NCBI GenBank assembly: GCA_013151495.1
Contig: JAADIE010000001.1
Coordinates: 1-36,834 of the forward strand
Direction: 5' to 3'
Length of the DNA stretch: 36,834 nucleotides
DNA from: Nitrospirota bacterium
GTDB lineage: Bacteria > Nitrospirota > Thermodesulfovibrionia > Thermodesulfovibrionales > JdFR-85
Shown: in pieces, positions 1-9,491 of the stretch
How the letters are laid out: every line of letters begins with the position of its first letter
Numbering within the stretch: position 1 is the stretch's first letter
Program-made: the position numbers and the translations under genes
Notes under the pieces: model-generated
The model's database searches: none
Told to the model about the DNA's origin: nothing
Seen by the model: only the letters and a program-made list of their open reading frames with translations

Positions 1-2
1 AG

Positions 3-503
3 AGCTTTATTGAAAAACATGACAGAACGGAAGAGGCCATTGTATTTGCTGAGGCTGGTGAACATGAATACGCGAGAGAGATTATAAAGCGGGCCGAGGA
101 AGAAAGGAAAAAGATCCTTGTAGTGGGTGGTGAGGAAGGCTTTTCTGAAAGGCTTGTCCACTATGCAATTAGCATGGCAGAGAGAATGCAGCATGACATT
201 GTCGCCCTTAATGTTATCCCTGTAGGAAGGCGTCTGTTTACTTTTCTGAACGAAAAGGTCAAGGAAGAGTTAAGAAAGGGTGCGGAGGAGGCTGTCGAGG
301 CTTTCAGGTTGAGTGCAAAACAGAGGAATATAAATTTTGAGCATATGGTGAAGTTTGGTGATTTCGACAGGGCTATTCGTGAAGCACATAAAGAGAATAA
401 AAGGATCTCCTTTGTGCTGACAGAGCCGGAACATGGCTCTGAAAAGCCAAGTGGAGCTAAGAAGACAAGTATACCTGTCTTCTGTCTTGCTCAGGAGTCT
501 TAA
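3..503 (+). CDS. Universal stress protein-like / UspA-fold protein, 5' truncated by window edge
   Basis: Frame stays open upstream of the listed GTG (SFIEKHDRTEEAIVFAEAGEHEYAREIIKRAEEERKKILVVGGEEGFSERLVHYAISMAERMQHDIVALNVIPVG...), so the gene starts outside the window; repeated Usp-like alpha/beta pattern. Confidence 0.55.
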   Translation, partial: SFIEKHDRTEEAIVFAEAGEHEYAREIIKRAEEERKKILVVGGEEGFSERLVHYAISMAERMQHDIVALNVIPVGRRLFTFLNEKVKEELRKGAEEAVEAFRLSAKQRNINFEHMVKFGDFDRAIREAHKENKRISFVLTEPEHGSEKPSGAKKTSIPVFCLAQES

Positions 504-511
504 GTAATCGA

Positions 512-545
512 GGAGAGGATCCCAAAAGGGTCCTCTCCTTTTTCT
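512..545 (+). terminator. Intrinsic terminator after the Usp-like gene
   Basis: GGAGAGGATCCC-aaa-AGGGTCCTCTCC stem followed by TTTTTCTC. Confidence 0.8.
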
Positions 546-628
546 CTCCAAAAAAGGCCTCAGGTCGGCATCCTGAGAAAAGCTGGTTTAACCTGTGAAA
601 ATACTACAGACAAGGAGGAGGAGTTAGA

Positions 629-2434
629 ATGCTAACTGGTGAGATGATTACTGTAATGGCTGTTCTTGTGGCAGCTGTGTTTCTTTTTATTGTTGAGTGG
701 GTCAGGGTGGATGTGGTAGCAATTATCGTAATGGTTACCCTTCCACTTTTAGGTCTGGTCAGTGGTGATGAGGCCTTTATGGGCCTTAGTAGTAATGCTG
801 TTATTTCTATTATTGCGGTAATTATAATTGGCGCAGGGCTTGACAGAACCGGCATAATGAACAAGGTTGCCAAACCTATAACAAAGCTTGCTGGCAATAG
901 TGAATCACGATTGATAGCCTTTGTTTCGGCCACTGTTGCGGTGATTTCATCTTTCATGCAAAACATTGGAGCTGTGGCCCTGTTTCTACCTGCTACCCAG
1001 AGGGTATGTAAAAAAGTAAATATACCTCCTTCCAGAATATTAATACCAATGGGATTTCTTGGTATTATAGGTGGATGTCTTACACTGGTTGGTTCAAGCC
1101 CTCTGATACTTCTTAACGACCTGATGGCACCAAAAGGGCTCGAGCCTTTCGGATTATTTGATGTAACCCCGATAGGTGTATCGCTTGTTATAGCTGCCCT
1201 GGCCTATTTCATACTAATAGGCCGTTTTATACTTCCCAAAAGTGGACAGACAGAGACTGCCCAGCTAATTGATTTCGGGAAGATATACTACACAGCCGAT
1301 GGACTTTATGAGCTAAAGGTACCTGAAGATTTTAATTACGACGATAAGACCCTTGATGAACTAAACATCAGATCAGAGTATCTGGTAACAGTGGTTGCTG
1401 TGGCAAAGCACAAAGAGGAAAGAAAGTACTTTGCCCCAACAAGAAATATGAAACTCTCTCCTGGGGATGATATAGCAGTAATTGGGCCTTATGAAAATGT
1501 CAAAAGGTTTGCCGAGGACTTTGGCATGAAGCTAAAGGATAAGCTGGAGACCTTCGAGGAAGAGCTCTCTACAACCTCAGCGGGTATGGTAGAGGCAATA
1601 ATACCACCCAGGTCAGAGCTGGAAGGAAAGACCCTGAGAGAGATACACTTCAGAGAAAAATATCAGGTAAATCCTGTGGCCATCAGAAGAAGAGACAGAA
1701 TCTACTATGCTGGCCTATCGGATTTGCCCCTTCAGGCTGGCGACATACTTCTTTTACAGGGTCTGTGGGAGAAATTTGCGATACTTAAGGATGCAGAGAT
1801 CCTTACCTTTATCACACCCTTTGAGGCCGAGGTGATGAAGACACACAAGGCAAAGGCTGCTTTAATATGTTTTGCTATTGCCCTGATTCTGGTAATTTCA
1901 GGTAAGGTTAAGCTGTCGGTAGCCTTGATGACAGGTGCCCTGGGTATGATACTTACAGGGGTGTTGAGTATTGATGAGGCATACCATGCTGTTGACTGGA
2001 GAACGGTCTTTTTGCTTGGCGGGCTGATCCCCCTTGGTGTGGCAGTTGAAAAAACAGGTACGGCTGCCTTTATTGCGAAACAGGTACTTGGTCTTCTGGG
2101 TGATGTGAGCCCACTTGTTTTGCTTACTGTTATTGGTATTCTGACATCAATTTTTACGCTGGTTGTCTCGAATGTAGGTGCTACGGTGCTTCTTGTGCCC
2201 CTGGCAATTAACATGGCCCTCGGTGCTGGCGCTGATCCAAGAATGGCTGCCCTCACGGTTGCAGTAGCTGCATCCAATACCTTTGTGCTGCCAACCCATC
2301 AGGTAAATGCCTACATTATGGGGCCAGGTGGCTACAAAACAGTTGATTATATAAAGGCAGGCTCAATTATGACAGTGCTTTATCTGGTGGTTATGATAGG
2401 AGCCATGTCACTGTTTTATGGTATTTCTGGATAG
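629..2434 (+). CDS. SLC13/DASS-type permease with central tandem TrkA-C (RCK_C) domains
   Basis: 601 aa, many TM segments, GxxLTLVGSSPLILLNDL motif, two RCK_C-like stretches (LSPGDDIAVIGPYENV; LQAGDILLLQGLWEKF). Confidence 0.85.
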   Translation: MLTGEMITVMAVLVAAVFLFIVEWVRVDVVAIIVMVTLPLLGLVSGDEAFMGLSSNAVISIIAVIIIGAGLDRTGIMNKVAKPITKLAGNSESRLIAFVSATVAVISSFMQNIGAVALFLPATQRVCKKVNIPPSRILIPMGFLGIIGGCLTLVGSSPLILLNDLMAPKGLEPFGLFDVTPIGVSLVIAALAYFILIGRFILPKSGQTETAQLIDFGKIYYTADGLYELKVPEDFNYDDKTLDELNIRSEYLVTVVAVAKHKEERKYFAPTRNMKLSPGDDIAVIGPYENVKRFAEDFGMKLKDKLETFEEELSTTSAGMVEAIIPPRSELEGKTLREIHFREKYQVNPVAIRRRDRIYYAGLSDLPLQAGDILLLQGLWEKFAILKDAEILTFITPFEAEVMKTHKAKAALICFAIALILVISGKVKLSVALMTGALGMILTGVLSIDEAYHAVDWRTVFLLGGLIPLGVAVEKTGTAAFIAKQVLGLLGDVSPLVLLTVIGILTSIFTLVVSNVGATVLLVPLAINMALGAGADPRMAALTVAVAASNTFVLPTHQVNAYIMGPGGYKTVDYIKAGSIMTVLYLVVMIGAMSLFYGISG

Positions 2435-2436
2435 AG

Positions 2437-2479
2437 AAAAAAAGGCACTGCCTTTTAATTAAAAGGCAGTGCCTTTTTT
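2437..2479. terminator. Bidirectional terminator between convergent genes
   Basis: AAAAAAAGGCACTGCCTTTTAATTAAAAGGCAGTGCCTTTTTT, near-perfect inverted repeat with A/T tracts on both sides. Confidence 0.85.
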
Positions 2480-2484
2480 ATCCT

Positions 2485-2898
2485 TTAGTGTCCACCAGTA
2501 ATCAGCCCACTTGCTGCAAGTACCAGTACCACAATCTGAATAAGAAGAATTATCACATAGGGTGTGTCCTTTTTCTTCATAAAAAGAGGCAAAACAACCA
2601 GCATACAAACCACTGTTGCTGCTGCAAGAAGTGCTATTCCAAGAAAGCTTACCATGTCTCCATGGTTTAACAGAACAAACCATTTCCATCCAGTTGGCAT
2701 GCCTGTTTTTTCAACAAACTCATGCACCCTGAGGCCCCAGTACTCAGGGATTTTGTTTACAGGTACAATGGTTGGTAGCACACCAAAGATGTATACCAGA
2801 AATCCGAGAATCAGGATAGCAAGCCCACTAAGACTAACTATTTGCAAGATTGATGCGTACTTAAGTTGTTCCTCTGATGGTCTTGTTCCATTGCTCAT
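2485..2898 (-). CDS. Small membrane protein (about 3 TM) next to the TauE/SafE exporter
   Basis: 137 aa with three hydrophobic segments; stop lies 4 nt from the end of the next ORF; DUF1634-like pairing possible but unverified. Confidence 0.7.
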   Translation of the reverse strand: MSNGTRPSEEQLKYASILQIVSLSGLAILILGFLVYIFGVLPTIVPVNKIPEYWGLRVHEFVEKTGMPTGWKWFVLLNHGDMVSFLGIALLAAATVVCMLVVLPLFMKKKDTPYVIILLIQIVVLVLAASGLITGGH

Positions 2899-2902
2899 TC
2901 TA

Positions 2903-3874
2903 TCACCCCCATATTCCTAAGCCTTTTAATAGTGCCCTAAGGCCTGCAAGAAACAGAAAGCTTACCACTATCCACTTGACAGCCTTGGGCTTTGCCTTTG
3001 CAAGTATCTTAACGCCAATCCTTGTACCAAGCATCATTCCTGCCACCGATGGTACCGCAATAAGCGGTAACACTGCTCCCTTGTTTATATAGACCCAGGC
3101 TGCTGCCGTATCGGTGATTGAAAGTAAAAAAACACTTGTTGCCACGGATATCTTCAATGGTGCACCAAGCAGAAGATTTAACACGGGTACATTTGCCCAG
3201 CCTGCACCAAGACCAAACATACCAGCCATAAAGCCAATCAGAATAAAAAGGATAAGTCCAAGTGGTGTTCTGTGTATCTTCCATTCTATCTCTTTTCCCT
3301 GAGATTCCTCGAAATATATACCTGAGATCCTGAGGGCCGTTGAAAGGGCATCCGCCTTTTTAACCTCTGGAAAGTCGGATTTTTTTGCTGTGGCCATAAC
3401 AATCACGATTCCAATGATTGTTGCACCAAGGGCAGTCTGTACCACATTAGTAGGCAGGGCAAGTCCCACCATTGCTCCAAGAATTGAACAGGACGATGCA
3501 ATTAATGCCATTGGCAGGGCCAGCCTGAGGTTTGCCAGTCCCCTTTTTAACAGACCCGGCCCAGCAGAAAGGGCACCTGAGAGAGCTACCATCAGACCTG
3601 CACCCCTCACAAAGTCAAGGTTAAATGGGAAAAAGCTACTAACAATGGGTACGAAAAGAACTCCTCCACCCACGCCTGCAACCACTGCCAGTATACCCAG
3701 AAGAAAGGTAAATACAAATAGTATGAGTGGCCACATCCACCATACCAGTGTAGAGCCCTTTTCAGCAGCCTCTTTAACAGCCTCTTCAGCCAGCACAGTC
3801 CCCTGAAAAAGAAATAAAAAAGCAGTCAATAAAACCCCTACCAAAATCACACGCCACCTACTTGACATCTCCAT
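2903..3874 (-). CDS. Sulfite exporter TauE/SafE family protein
   Basis: 323 aa; N-terminal signal/TM, GVGGGVLFVPIVSSFFPF and GMFGLGAGWANVPVLNLLLGAP repeats typical of TauE/SafE. Confidence 0.9.
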   Translation of the reverse strand: MEMSSRWRVILVGVLLTAFLFLFQGTVLAEEAVKEAAEKGSTLVWWMWPLILFVFTFLLGILAVVAGVGGGVLFVPIVSSFFPFNLDFVRGAGLMVALSGALSAGPGLLKRGLANLRLALPMALIASSCSILGAMVGLALPTNVVQTALGATIIGIVIVMATAKKSDFPEVKKADALSTALRISGIYFEESQGKEIEWKIHRTPLGLILFILIGFMAGMFGLGAGWANVPVLNLLLGAPLKISVATSVFLLSITDTAAAWVYINKGAVLPLIAVPSVAGMMLGTRIGVKILAKAKPKAVKWIVVSFLFLAGLRALLKGLGIWG

Positions 3875-4025
3875 GCCTCCTTTATAGCTGGTAAAAAGTG
3901 TTTAAATATGCAACAGCAGTATTACAAAAAGAAACCAGGGAGTATATTACTCCTCTGGCTTCTATTATGTCAATTTGATAATTTTAATAGGGGGTCTAAG
4001 TTAGTCTTATAGCAGGGGTACGGCA

Positions 4026-5249
4026 TCAGAACTTTAGCACATAGTATCTGAGCCAGACATAGATCATGGAGAGAAAGACTGTCAGTATCATGATTGGCAT
4101 TCCGTAAAACATAAACCTTACAAAAGAGATCTTTCTACCAGCCCTTTCTGCGAGGCCTACAACAATAACATTTGCAGATGCCCCAATTGCGGTGCCATTG
4201 CCACCCAGGCATGCACCAAGGGCCAGCGACCACCACAGAGGCATGAGTTCGGGGTTATGGAGTAGCTGTATGCCCTGAAGATGAGGCCATAGCTGTTTGG
4301 CCATGTCGATAATAAGAGGATTCATGGTGGCTACATAGGGGATATTGTCCACAAAGGCAGAGGCAAAAGCTGAAAACCACATTACAAGCATACTGGTGGC
4401 AAACATATTGCCATGGGTTATGGCAAGCACTTTCACCGATAACCATTTAATAAGACCTACCTTAACAACGCCACCTATGATAATGAATAGGCCCATAAAG
4501 AAGAAAATGGTAGGCCATTCCACCTCCGCAAGATAGTGATGGGGGTCGTGAGTGCCGGAGATCAGGAGCAACAACCCGGCACCAAAGAGGGCAACTGTGG
4601 CTGGCTCGTAATGTAACATTCCATGAAATACAAAGCCAAGGATAACAACGCCAAGAACGAAAAGGGACTTCTTTAGCATTACAGGGTCCTTGATAGCCTC
4701 TCTTTCGTTCATCTCAAGTACACGTTTTTTTAGCTCGGGCTTAACATGTAACTTCTTGCCGAAAAAGATCTTCAGTACGAAAAGGAAAATGATCATGATG
4801 ATAATTACAGGTGGCGTAAGGTTGATTATAAAATCCATAAAGTTTAACTTTGCCTTAGATGCTATCATGATGTTGGGTGGATCGCCAATCAGGGTGGCTG
4901 TACCTCCTATATTAGAGGCCAGTGCTTCAGATATCAGGAAAGGTATCGGATCAACCTCGAGGGCATCTGCAATTAAAAGTGTTACTGGAGCAAGTAATAG
5001 CACTGTGGTTACATTGTCAAGCAGTGCACTTAACACTGCAGTAACCACGGCAAAGATTGCCATAATGCGAAAAGGTTCGCCTTTGCCCCATTTAGCACTT
5101 TTAATTGCAATGTACTCGAAGAAGCCCGTGGGACGCATAAGGTTAATAATTGTCATCATGGAGATGAGCAGGAAGATAACATTCCAGTCCACACCGAGTT
5201 CCTCAACATGGAAGGCCTCACGTTGTTCAAGTATCTTGAGGATTAACAT
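4026..5249 (-). CDS. ArsB/NhaD family transporter, copy 1; frame open upstream to 5348, leader ATG at 5394 in another frame
   Basis: 407 aa; DNVTTVLLLAPVT, NIGGTATLIGDPPNIMIASK, ACLGGNGTAIGASANVI motifs. Confidence 0.85.
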   Translation of the reverse strand: MLILKILEQREAFHVEELGVDWNVIFLLISMMTIINLMRPTGFFEYIAIKSAKWGKGEPFRIMAIFAVVTAVLSALLDNVTTVLLLAPVTLLIADALEVDPIPFLISEALASNIGGTATLIGDPPNIMIASKAKLNFMDFIINLTPPVIIIMIIFLFVLKIFFGKKLHVKPELKKRVLEMNEREAIKDPVMLKKSLFVLGVVILGFVFHGMLHYEPATVALFGAGLLLLISGTHDPHHYLAEVEWPTIFFFMGLFIIIGGVVKVGLIKWLSVKVLAITHGNMFATSMLVMWFSAFASAFVDNIPYVATMNPLIIDMAKQLWPHLQGIQLLHNPELMPLWWSLALGACLGGNGTAIGASANVIVVGLAERAGRKISFVRFMFYGMPIMILTVFLSMIYVWLRYYVLKF

Positions 5250-5396
5250 TAACGAGGCACCAACAATGGCAACAATGGTCTTGTGAACCTTTTCAGAGAC
5301 AATAATAGCGTAGGCCAGCAGGAAGATGGCCGTTGCCGTCCAGACCGTTCATTACCACCTGTTGGGTGGTCTCTGCTACTGCTTCATGAGCCATTT

Positions 5397-5873
5397 TTAT
5401 ACCTCCTCTCCAAGCAGGGCCTTAACCAGTGCCCAGTAAAGGTCCCTGACATATATTATTCCAACCGGTTTTCCGTCCTTCCCAAGTACTGGTACCCTCT
5501 GTAAGTTATGCTTGATTATTATGTCGGCAACCTCCATTAGTGGAGCATTTTCGTTTACAGTTATTACCTTTTTTGTCATTACCTCTTCTACTTTCATGTT
5601 TTCAACTCTTTTTGCCATCTTCTCAAGCATACCTTCCCATGTGAACTCACCAAGCTCTGCCATGGTCATGTACTCTGGTATGATAGCCCTCAGTATGTCC
5701 TTGATTGAAAGCATTCCTATAAGGTTTCCATCTGAGTCTAAGACTACCATACCTTTTACCCCGACTCTTTGCTCACCCCTGCGAGCTAACTTCATTTGCT
5801 TGATCGCTTCTTTGATTGTGGTTTGTGGTCGCAGGGTGTCTTTAATGGGTTCCATAATATCTTTGGCTTTCAC
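5397..5873 (-). CDS. CBS-domain pair protein
   Basis: 158 aa with two CBS motifs (VLDSDGNLIGMLSIKDILR; VPVLGKDGKPVGIIYVRDL). Confidence 0.9.
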   Translation of the reverse strand: MKAKDIMEPIKDTLRPQTTIKEAIKQMKLARRGEQRVGVKGMVVLDSDGNLIGMLSIKDILRAIIPEYMTMAELGEFTWEGMLEKMAKRVENMKVEEVMTKKVITVNENAPLMEVADIIIKHNLQRVPVLGKDGKPVGIIYVRDLYWALVKALLGEEV

Positions 5874-5979
5874 GGTCTCCTCCTGGAAAGTTGGAAGTTA
5901 AAAAAATTTTGGTACTTATCTTAATACTAAGTAAACTAATCAGTCAACCAGATACGATTAAATTTCTTTTATAGGGGTA

Positions 5980-7203
5980 TTAAAATTTTATTACATAGTA
6001 CCTGAGCCAAACATAAAGCATGGAAACCGTTATGGATAGTAGAGTTATGGGGATTCCATATAATAGAAACCTAAAGAAACTTATTCTGTTGCCGGCCCTT
6101 TCTGACATACCCACGACAATGACATTAGCTGAAGCGCCAATAGGTGACCCATTGCCGCCCAGACATGCACCAAGGGCAAGTGACCACCATACCGGCATAA
6201 GGTCTGGATGTTGTAACAGTTCTTTTCCTGTTACATGGGGCCAGATCTGTTCGGCCATATCTATAACCAGTGGATTCATTGTGGCTACATAGGGAATATT
6301 ATCAACTATTGCAGATGCAATAGCAGAAAACCACATCAAAACCATACTGGTTGCAAATAGATTTCCCTCTGTTAGATGAAGTATCTTGACTGACATCCAC
6401 TTTACCAGACCAACCTTAACCACACCACCCACAATAATGAACAGCCCGATAAAAAAGAAGATCGTTGGCCACTCTATTTCTGCAAAGTACTCGTGCGGAT
6501 TATGAGTCCTGGATATTAGAAGCAGTAGACCAGCTCCAAATAGTGCAATAGTGGCAGGTTCCAGTTTTAACATACCATGAAAGACAAATCCGGTAAGGAC
6601 AACTGCCAGAACAAATAAGGACTTTTTTAACAATAAGGGATCCTTGATGGCATCCCTTTCATTCATGCGCATTATTCTTTTTTTGTTGTCCTCACTGGTT
6701 ACAAGCCTTTTATTGAATAGAAGCTTCATAATAATGAGCATTATAAAAATTATGAATATTACCACCGGAGTGAGATTGTAAATAAAATCCATAAAATTGA
6801 GTTTTGCCTTGGATGCAATCATGATATTGGGTGGATCGCCAATTAGAGTGGCAGTACCACCAATATTTGAGGCCATTATCTGCATTATCAAAAAGGGTGT
6901 AGGACTTACTTCAAGGGCCTCGCAAATTAGAAATGTAACAGGTACAATAAGCAGCACCGTGGTTACATTATCAAGCAATGCACTTAAGACAGCGGTGACT
7001 ACAAACAGAATCATCAGAATTTTTAAAGGGTCACCCCTTCCAAGCTTTGCACTTTTAATGGCAACATATTCGAAGAAGCCGGTTCTTTTAAGGACATTAA
7101 TAATAGTCATCATGCCTATAAGGAGGAAGATAACATTCCAGTCCACGCCAAATTCCTCGACATGGAAGGCCTCATGTTGCTCAAGTATCTTGAGGATTAA
7201 CAT
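5980..7203 (-). CDS. ArsB/NhaD family transporter, copy 2; frame open upstream to 7344, leader ATG at 7355 in another frame
   Basis: 407 aa, highly similar to the 4026..5249 product. Confidence 0.85.
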   Translation of the reverse strand: MLILKILEQHEAFHVEEFGVDWNVIFLLIGMMTIINVLKRTGFFEYVAIKSAKLGRGDPLKILMILFVVTAVLSALLDNVTTVLLIVPVTFLICEALEVSPTPFLIMQIMASNIGGTATLIGDPPNIMIASKAKLNFMDFIYNLTPVVIFIIFIMLIIMKLLFNKRLVTSEDNKKRIMRMNERDAIKDPLLLKKSLFVLAVVLTGFVFHGMLKLEPATIALFGAGLLLLISRTHNPHEYFAEIEWPTIFFFIGLFIIVGGVVKVGLVKWMSVKILHLTEGNLFATSMVLMWFSAIASAIVDNIPYVATMNPLVIDMAEQIWPHVTGKELLQHPDLMPVWWSLALGACLGGNGSPIGASANVIVVGMSERAGNRISFFRFLLYGIPITLLSITVSMLYVWLRYYVIKF

Positions 7204-7479
7204 TAATGAGGCACCAACAATGGCAACAATGGTCTTGTGAACCTTTTCAGAGACAATAATAGCGTAGGCCAGCAGGAAGATGGCCGTTGCCGTCCAGAGA
7301 AGGTGCCGTTCATTACCACCTGCTGGGTGGTCTCTGCTACTGCTTCATGAGCCATCGTTGTACCTCCTTATATGTGATTTGTGAAACAGTAAAAAGCACT
7401 ACTATTTTATCGGTCACATATTTATATACTTAAACAATTTTAGTTGAATTTTGATTCGATTTTGCTATACTTTGTAATC

Positions 7480-8820
7480 ATGGAAAATCTTTCATCAGGT
7501 AGACTTTCGCCGGCCCAGTTGCTGGTAAGTGGATTCCTTGGTGTTATTTTTCTGGGGACTGCCTTGCTAATGCTGCCTTATTCAACTGTTAATGGAATAA
7601 GCCTGATAGATGCTGTTTTTACATCCACATCTGCTGTCTGTGTGACCGGACTTATTGTTAAGAACACACCACAGGATTTTACCCTTTTTGGAAAGCTGGT
7701 TATTCTTGCCCTTATACAGATTGGTGGGCTTGGTTACATGTCCATGTCTACCATGCTTGCCCTGATTGCAGGAAGAAAGATAGGCCTTTTCGAGCGAATG
7801 ATGATCAAGGAGTCATTAAACATTACCACCATGGAGGGTGTGGTCAGGTTTATAAAAAGGATGCTTTTCTTTGTTTTTACAGCAGAGGTCCTGGGAACGG
7901 TGCTGTTATGGATTGGCTTTTCGGGCAGGCATGGCTGGTCAGATGCCCTTTTCCTTGGAGTTTTCCATTCCATATCTGCCTTCAATAATGCTGGCTTCAG
8001 TCTTTTCCCTGATAGCCTTATGCGGTACAGGGCAGATGTGCTTGTAAATTTCACTATTATGTTATTAATAATCTCCGGTGGTATTGGTTTTGTGGTGCTT
8101 GACGACCTGGTGGAATGGTTTAAAAACAGAAGGCGCCATCTTATGCAGCACAGCAAGATCGTCATTACAGTTACGGCTTTACTTATATTTTTGGGGTCCC
8201 TCGTCATTTATCTGAATGAAAGGGTCTTTATGTTCAGTAAAATGGGGCTTAAGGAAACGGTACTTTCCTCTTTGTTTGCCTCTGTTACTGCCAGGACTGC
8301 CGGATTCAACACTATTGATTACTCACTGCTACAGCCTCAGACCCTTTTCTTTACCATCATTTTGATGATAATTGGTGCCTCCCCTGGCTCCACAGGCGGT
8401 GGTATCAAGACCACTACCTTTACGGTTGTGGTTATGCACATATGGTCTACTATCAGGGGAAGAAGGGACACGGTGATATTTAAAAAACGGGTGCCCGAGA
8501 TGCTGGTATCCAGGGCCCTTGTAATAATGGCACTTGCCGTTATATATGTGACCACGGTAACCTTTGTGGTTGAGGACCTCGAGCATACGGGGTTTTTGTC
8601 CACCATGTTCGAGGTTGTAAGTGCCTTTGGTACAGTAGGACTTTCGGTAGGCAACGGAGACGCTTTAAGTCTTTCGGCAGATTTCTCAACCACCTCGAAA
8701 TTGATTATAGTGTTTACAATGCTGATGGGAAGGCTTGGTCCACTTACACTGTTTATGGCAATACTAAAACAGAAAGAGGAGCGTATAAGGTACCCTGAAG
8801 GGAGGTTGATGATAGGATGA
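7480..8820 (+). CDS. TrkH/KtrB-type potassium uptake channel subunit
   Basis: About 446 aa; STSAVCVTGLIV, ARTAGFNTIDY, GASPGSTGGGIKTTTF, AFGTVGLSVG selectivity-filter repeats; ATG at 7480 preferred over the TTG at 7444. Confidence 0.92.
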   Translation: MENLSSGRLSPAQLLVSGFLGVIFLGTALLMLPYSTVNGISLIDAVFTSTSAVCVTGLIVKNTPQDFTLFGKLVILALIQIGGLGYMSMSTMLALIAGRKIGLFERMMIKESLNITTMEGVVRFIKRMLFFVFTAEVLGTVLLWIGFSGRHGWSDALFLGVFHSISAFNNAGFSLFPDSLMRYRADVLVNFTIMLLIISGGIGFVVLDDLVEWFKNRRRHLMQHSKIVITVTALLIFLGSLVIYLNERVFMFSKMGLKETVLSSLFASVTARTAGFNTIDYSLLQPQTLFFTIILMIIGASPGSTGGGIKTTTFTVVVMHIWSTIRGRRDTVIFKKRVPEMLVSRALVIMALAVIYVTTVTFVVEDLEHTGFLSTMFEVVSAFGTVGLSVGNGDALSLSADFSTTSKLIIVFTMLMGRLGPLTLFMAILKQKEERIRYPEGRLMIG

Positions 8821-9491
8821 AAAGGCTTTTTGCCGTGATAGGGCTTGGTAGGTTCGGCTCAGCAGTGGCTGAAACCCTTGCTAACTCAGGAGCTGAGGTA
8901 CTTGCCATAGATAGTGATGAGGCAAAGGTTAAGGCCCTTTCTGATGTGGTAACCATATCGGTTCAATGTGAGGCAACCGATGAAAAGGCCCTTAGAGAGG
9001 CGGGTGTGCAGAATGTTGATGTGGCGGTTGTAAGTATTGGTGAAAACATTGAGGCCAGTATTCTGGTGGTAATGATCCTGAAGGAGATCGGTGTAGACCA
9101 GATTATCGCCAAGGCAGTAAATGAGCTTCATGGTAAGATCCTGAAACACATAGGAGTTACAAGGGTTGTTTATCCTGAAAGGGATATGGCCCAGAGGGTG
9201 GCTCAATCCCTAATCAGGCCAGCCTTTCTGGAGCAAATCGAGCTATCACCAGAGTATAGTATTGTTGAGATGTCTGCTCCTTCCTTTCTATGGGACAAGA
9301 CCATCAGGGAGACCAATTTAAGGGCAGAATACGGTGTAAGTATTATCGCAATTAAGAGACAGTACTTTATTGAAGGTGTAAAGAAGGAGACCTGGAATAT
9401 CAATCCCTCCCCTGATGATGTAATTCAGAAAGAGGATGTGCTTGTTGTGCTTGGTGCAAACAGGGATATCGAGAAGATCAGCTCTTCATAG
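8817..9491 (+). CDS. TrkA/KtrA-type RCK regulatory subunit
   Basis: 224 aa; VIGLGRFGSAVAETLANSGAEVLAID Rossmann motif plus C-terminal RCK_C; overlaps trkH by 4 nt. Confidence 0.92.
   Translation: MKRLFAVIGLGRFGSAVAETLANSGAEVLAIDSDEAKVKALSDVVTISVQCEATDEKALREAGVQNVDVAVVSIGENIEASILVVMILKEIGVDQIIAKAVNELHGKILKHIGVTRVVYPERDMAQRVAQSLIRPAFLEQIELSPEYSIVEMSAPSFLWDKTIRETNLRAEYGVSIIAIKRQYFIEGVKKETWNINPSPDDVIQKEDVLVVLGANRDIEKISSS

Noticed and set aside
4690-5286. Long antisense ORFs (e.g. 198 aa here, also 604..966, 1732..2277, 3390..3806, 12293..12745)
   Set aside because: Mirror frames of well-supported genes with biased composition and no RBS or family match
5283-5504. Plus-strand 73-aa ORF over the nhaD copy 1 leader
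   Set aside because: Antisense to the leader and CBS gene, no family resemblance; likely spurious
7444-7479. TTG start for the TrkH-like ORF
   Set aside because: ATG at 7480 gives the expected TrkH N-terminus; the upstream residues look non-homologous
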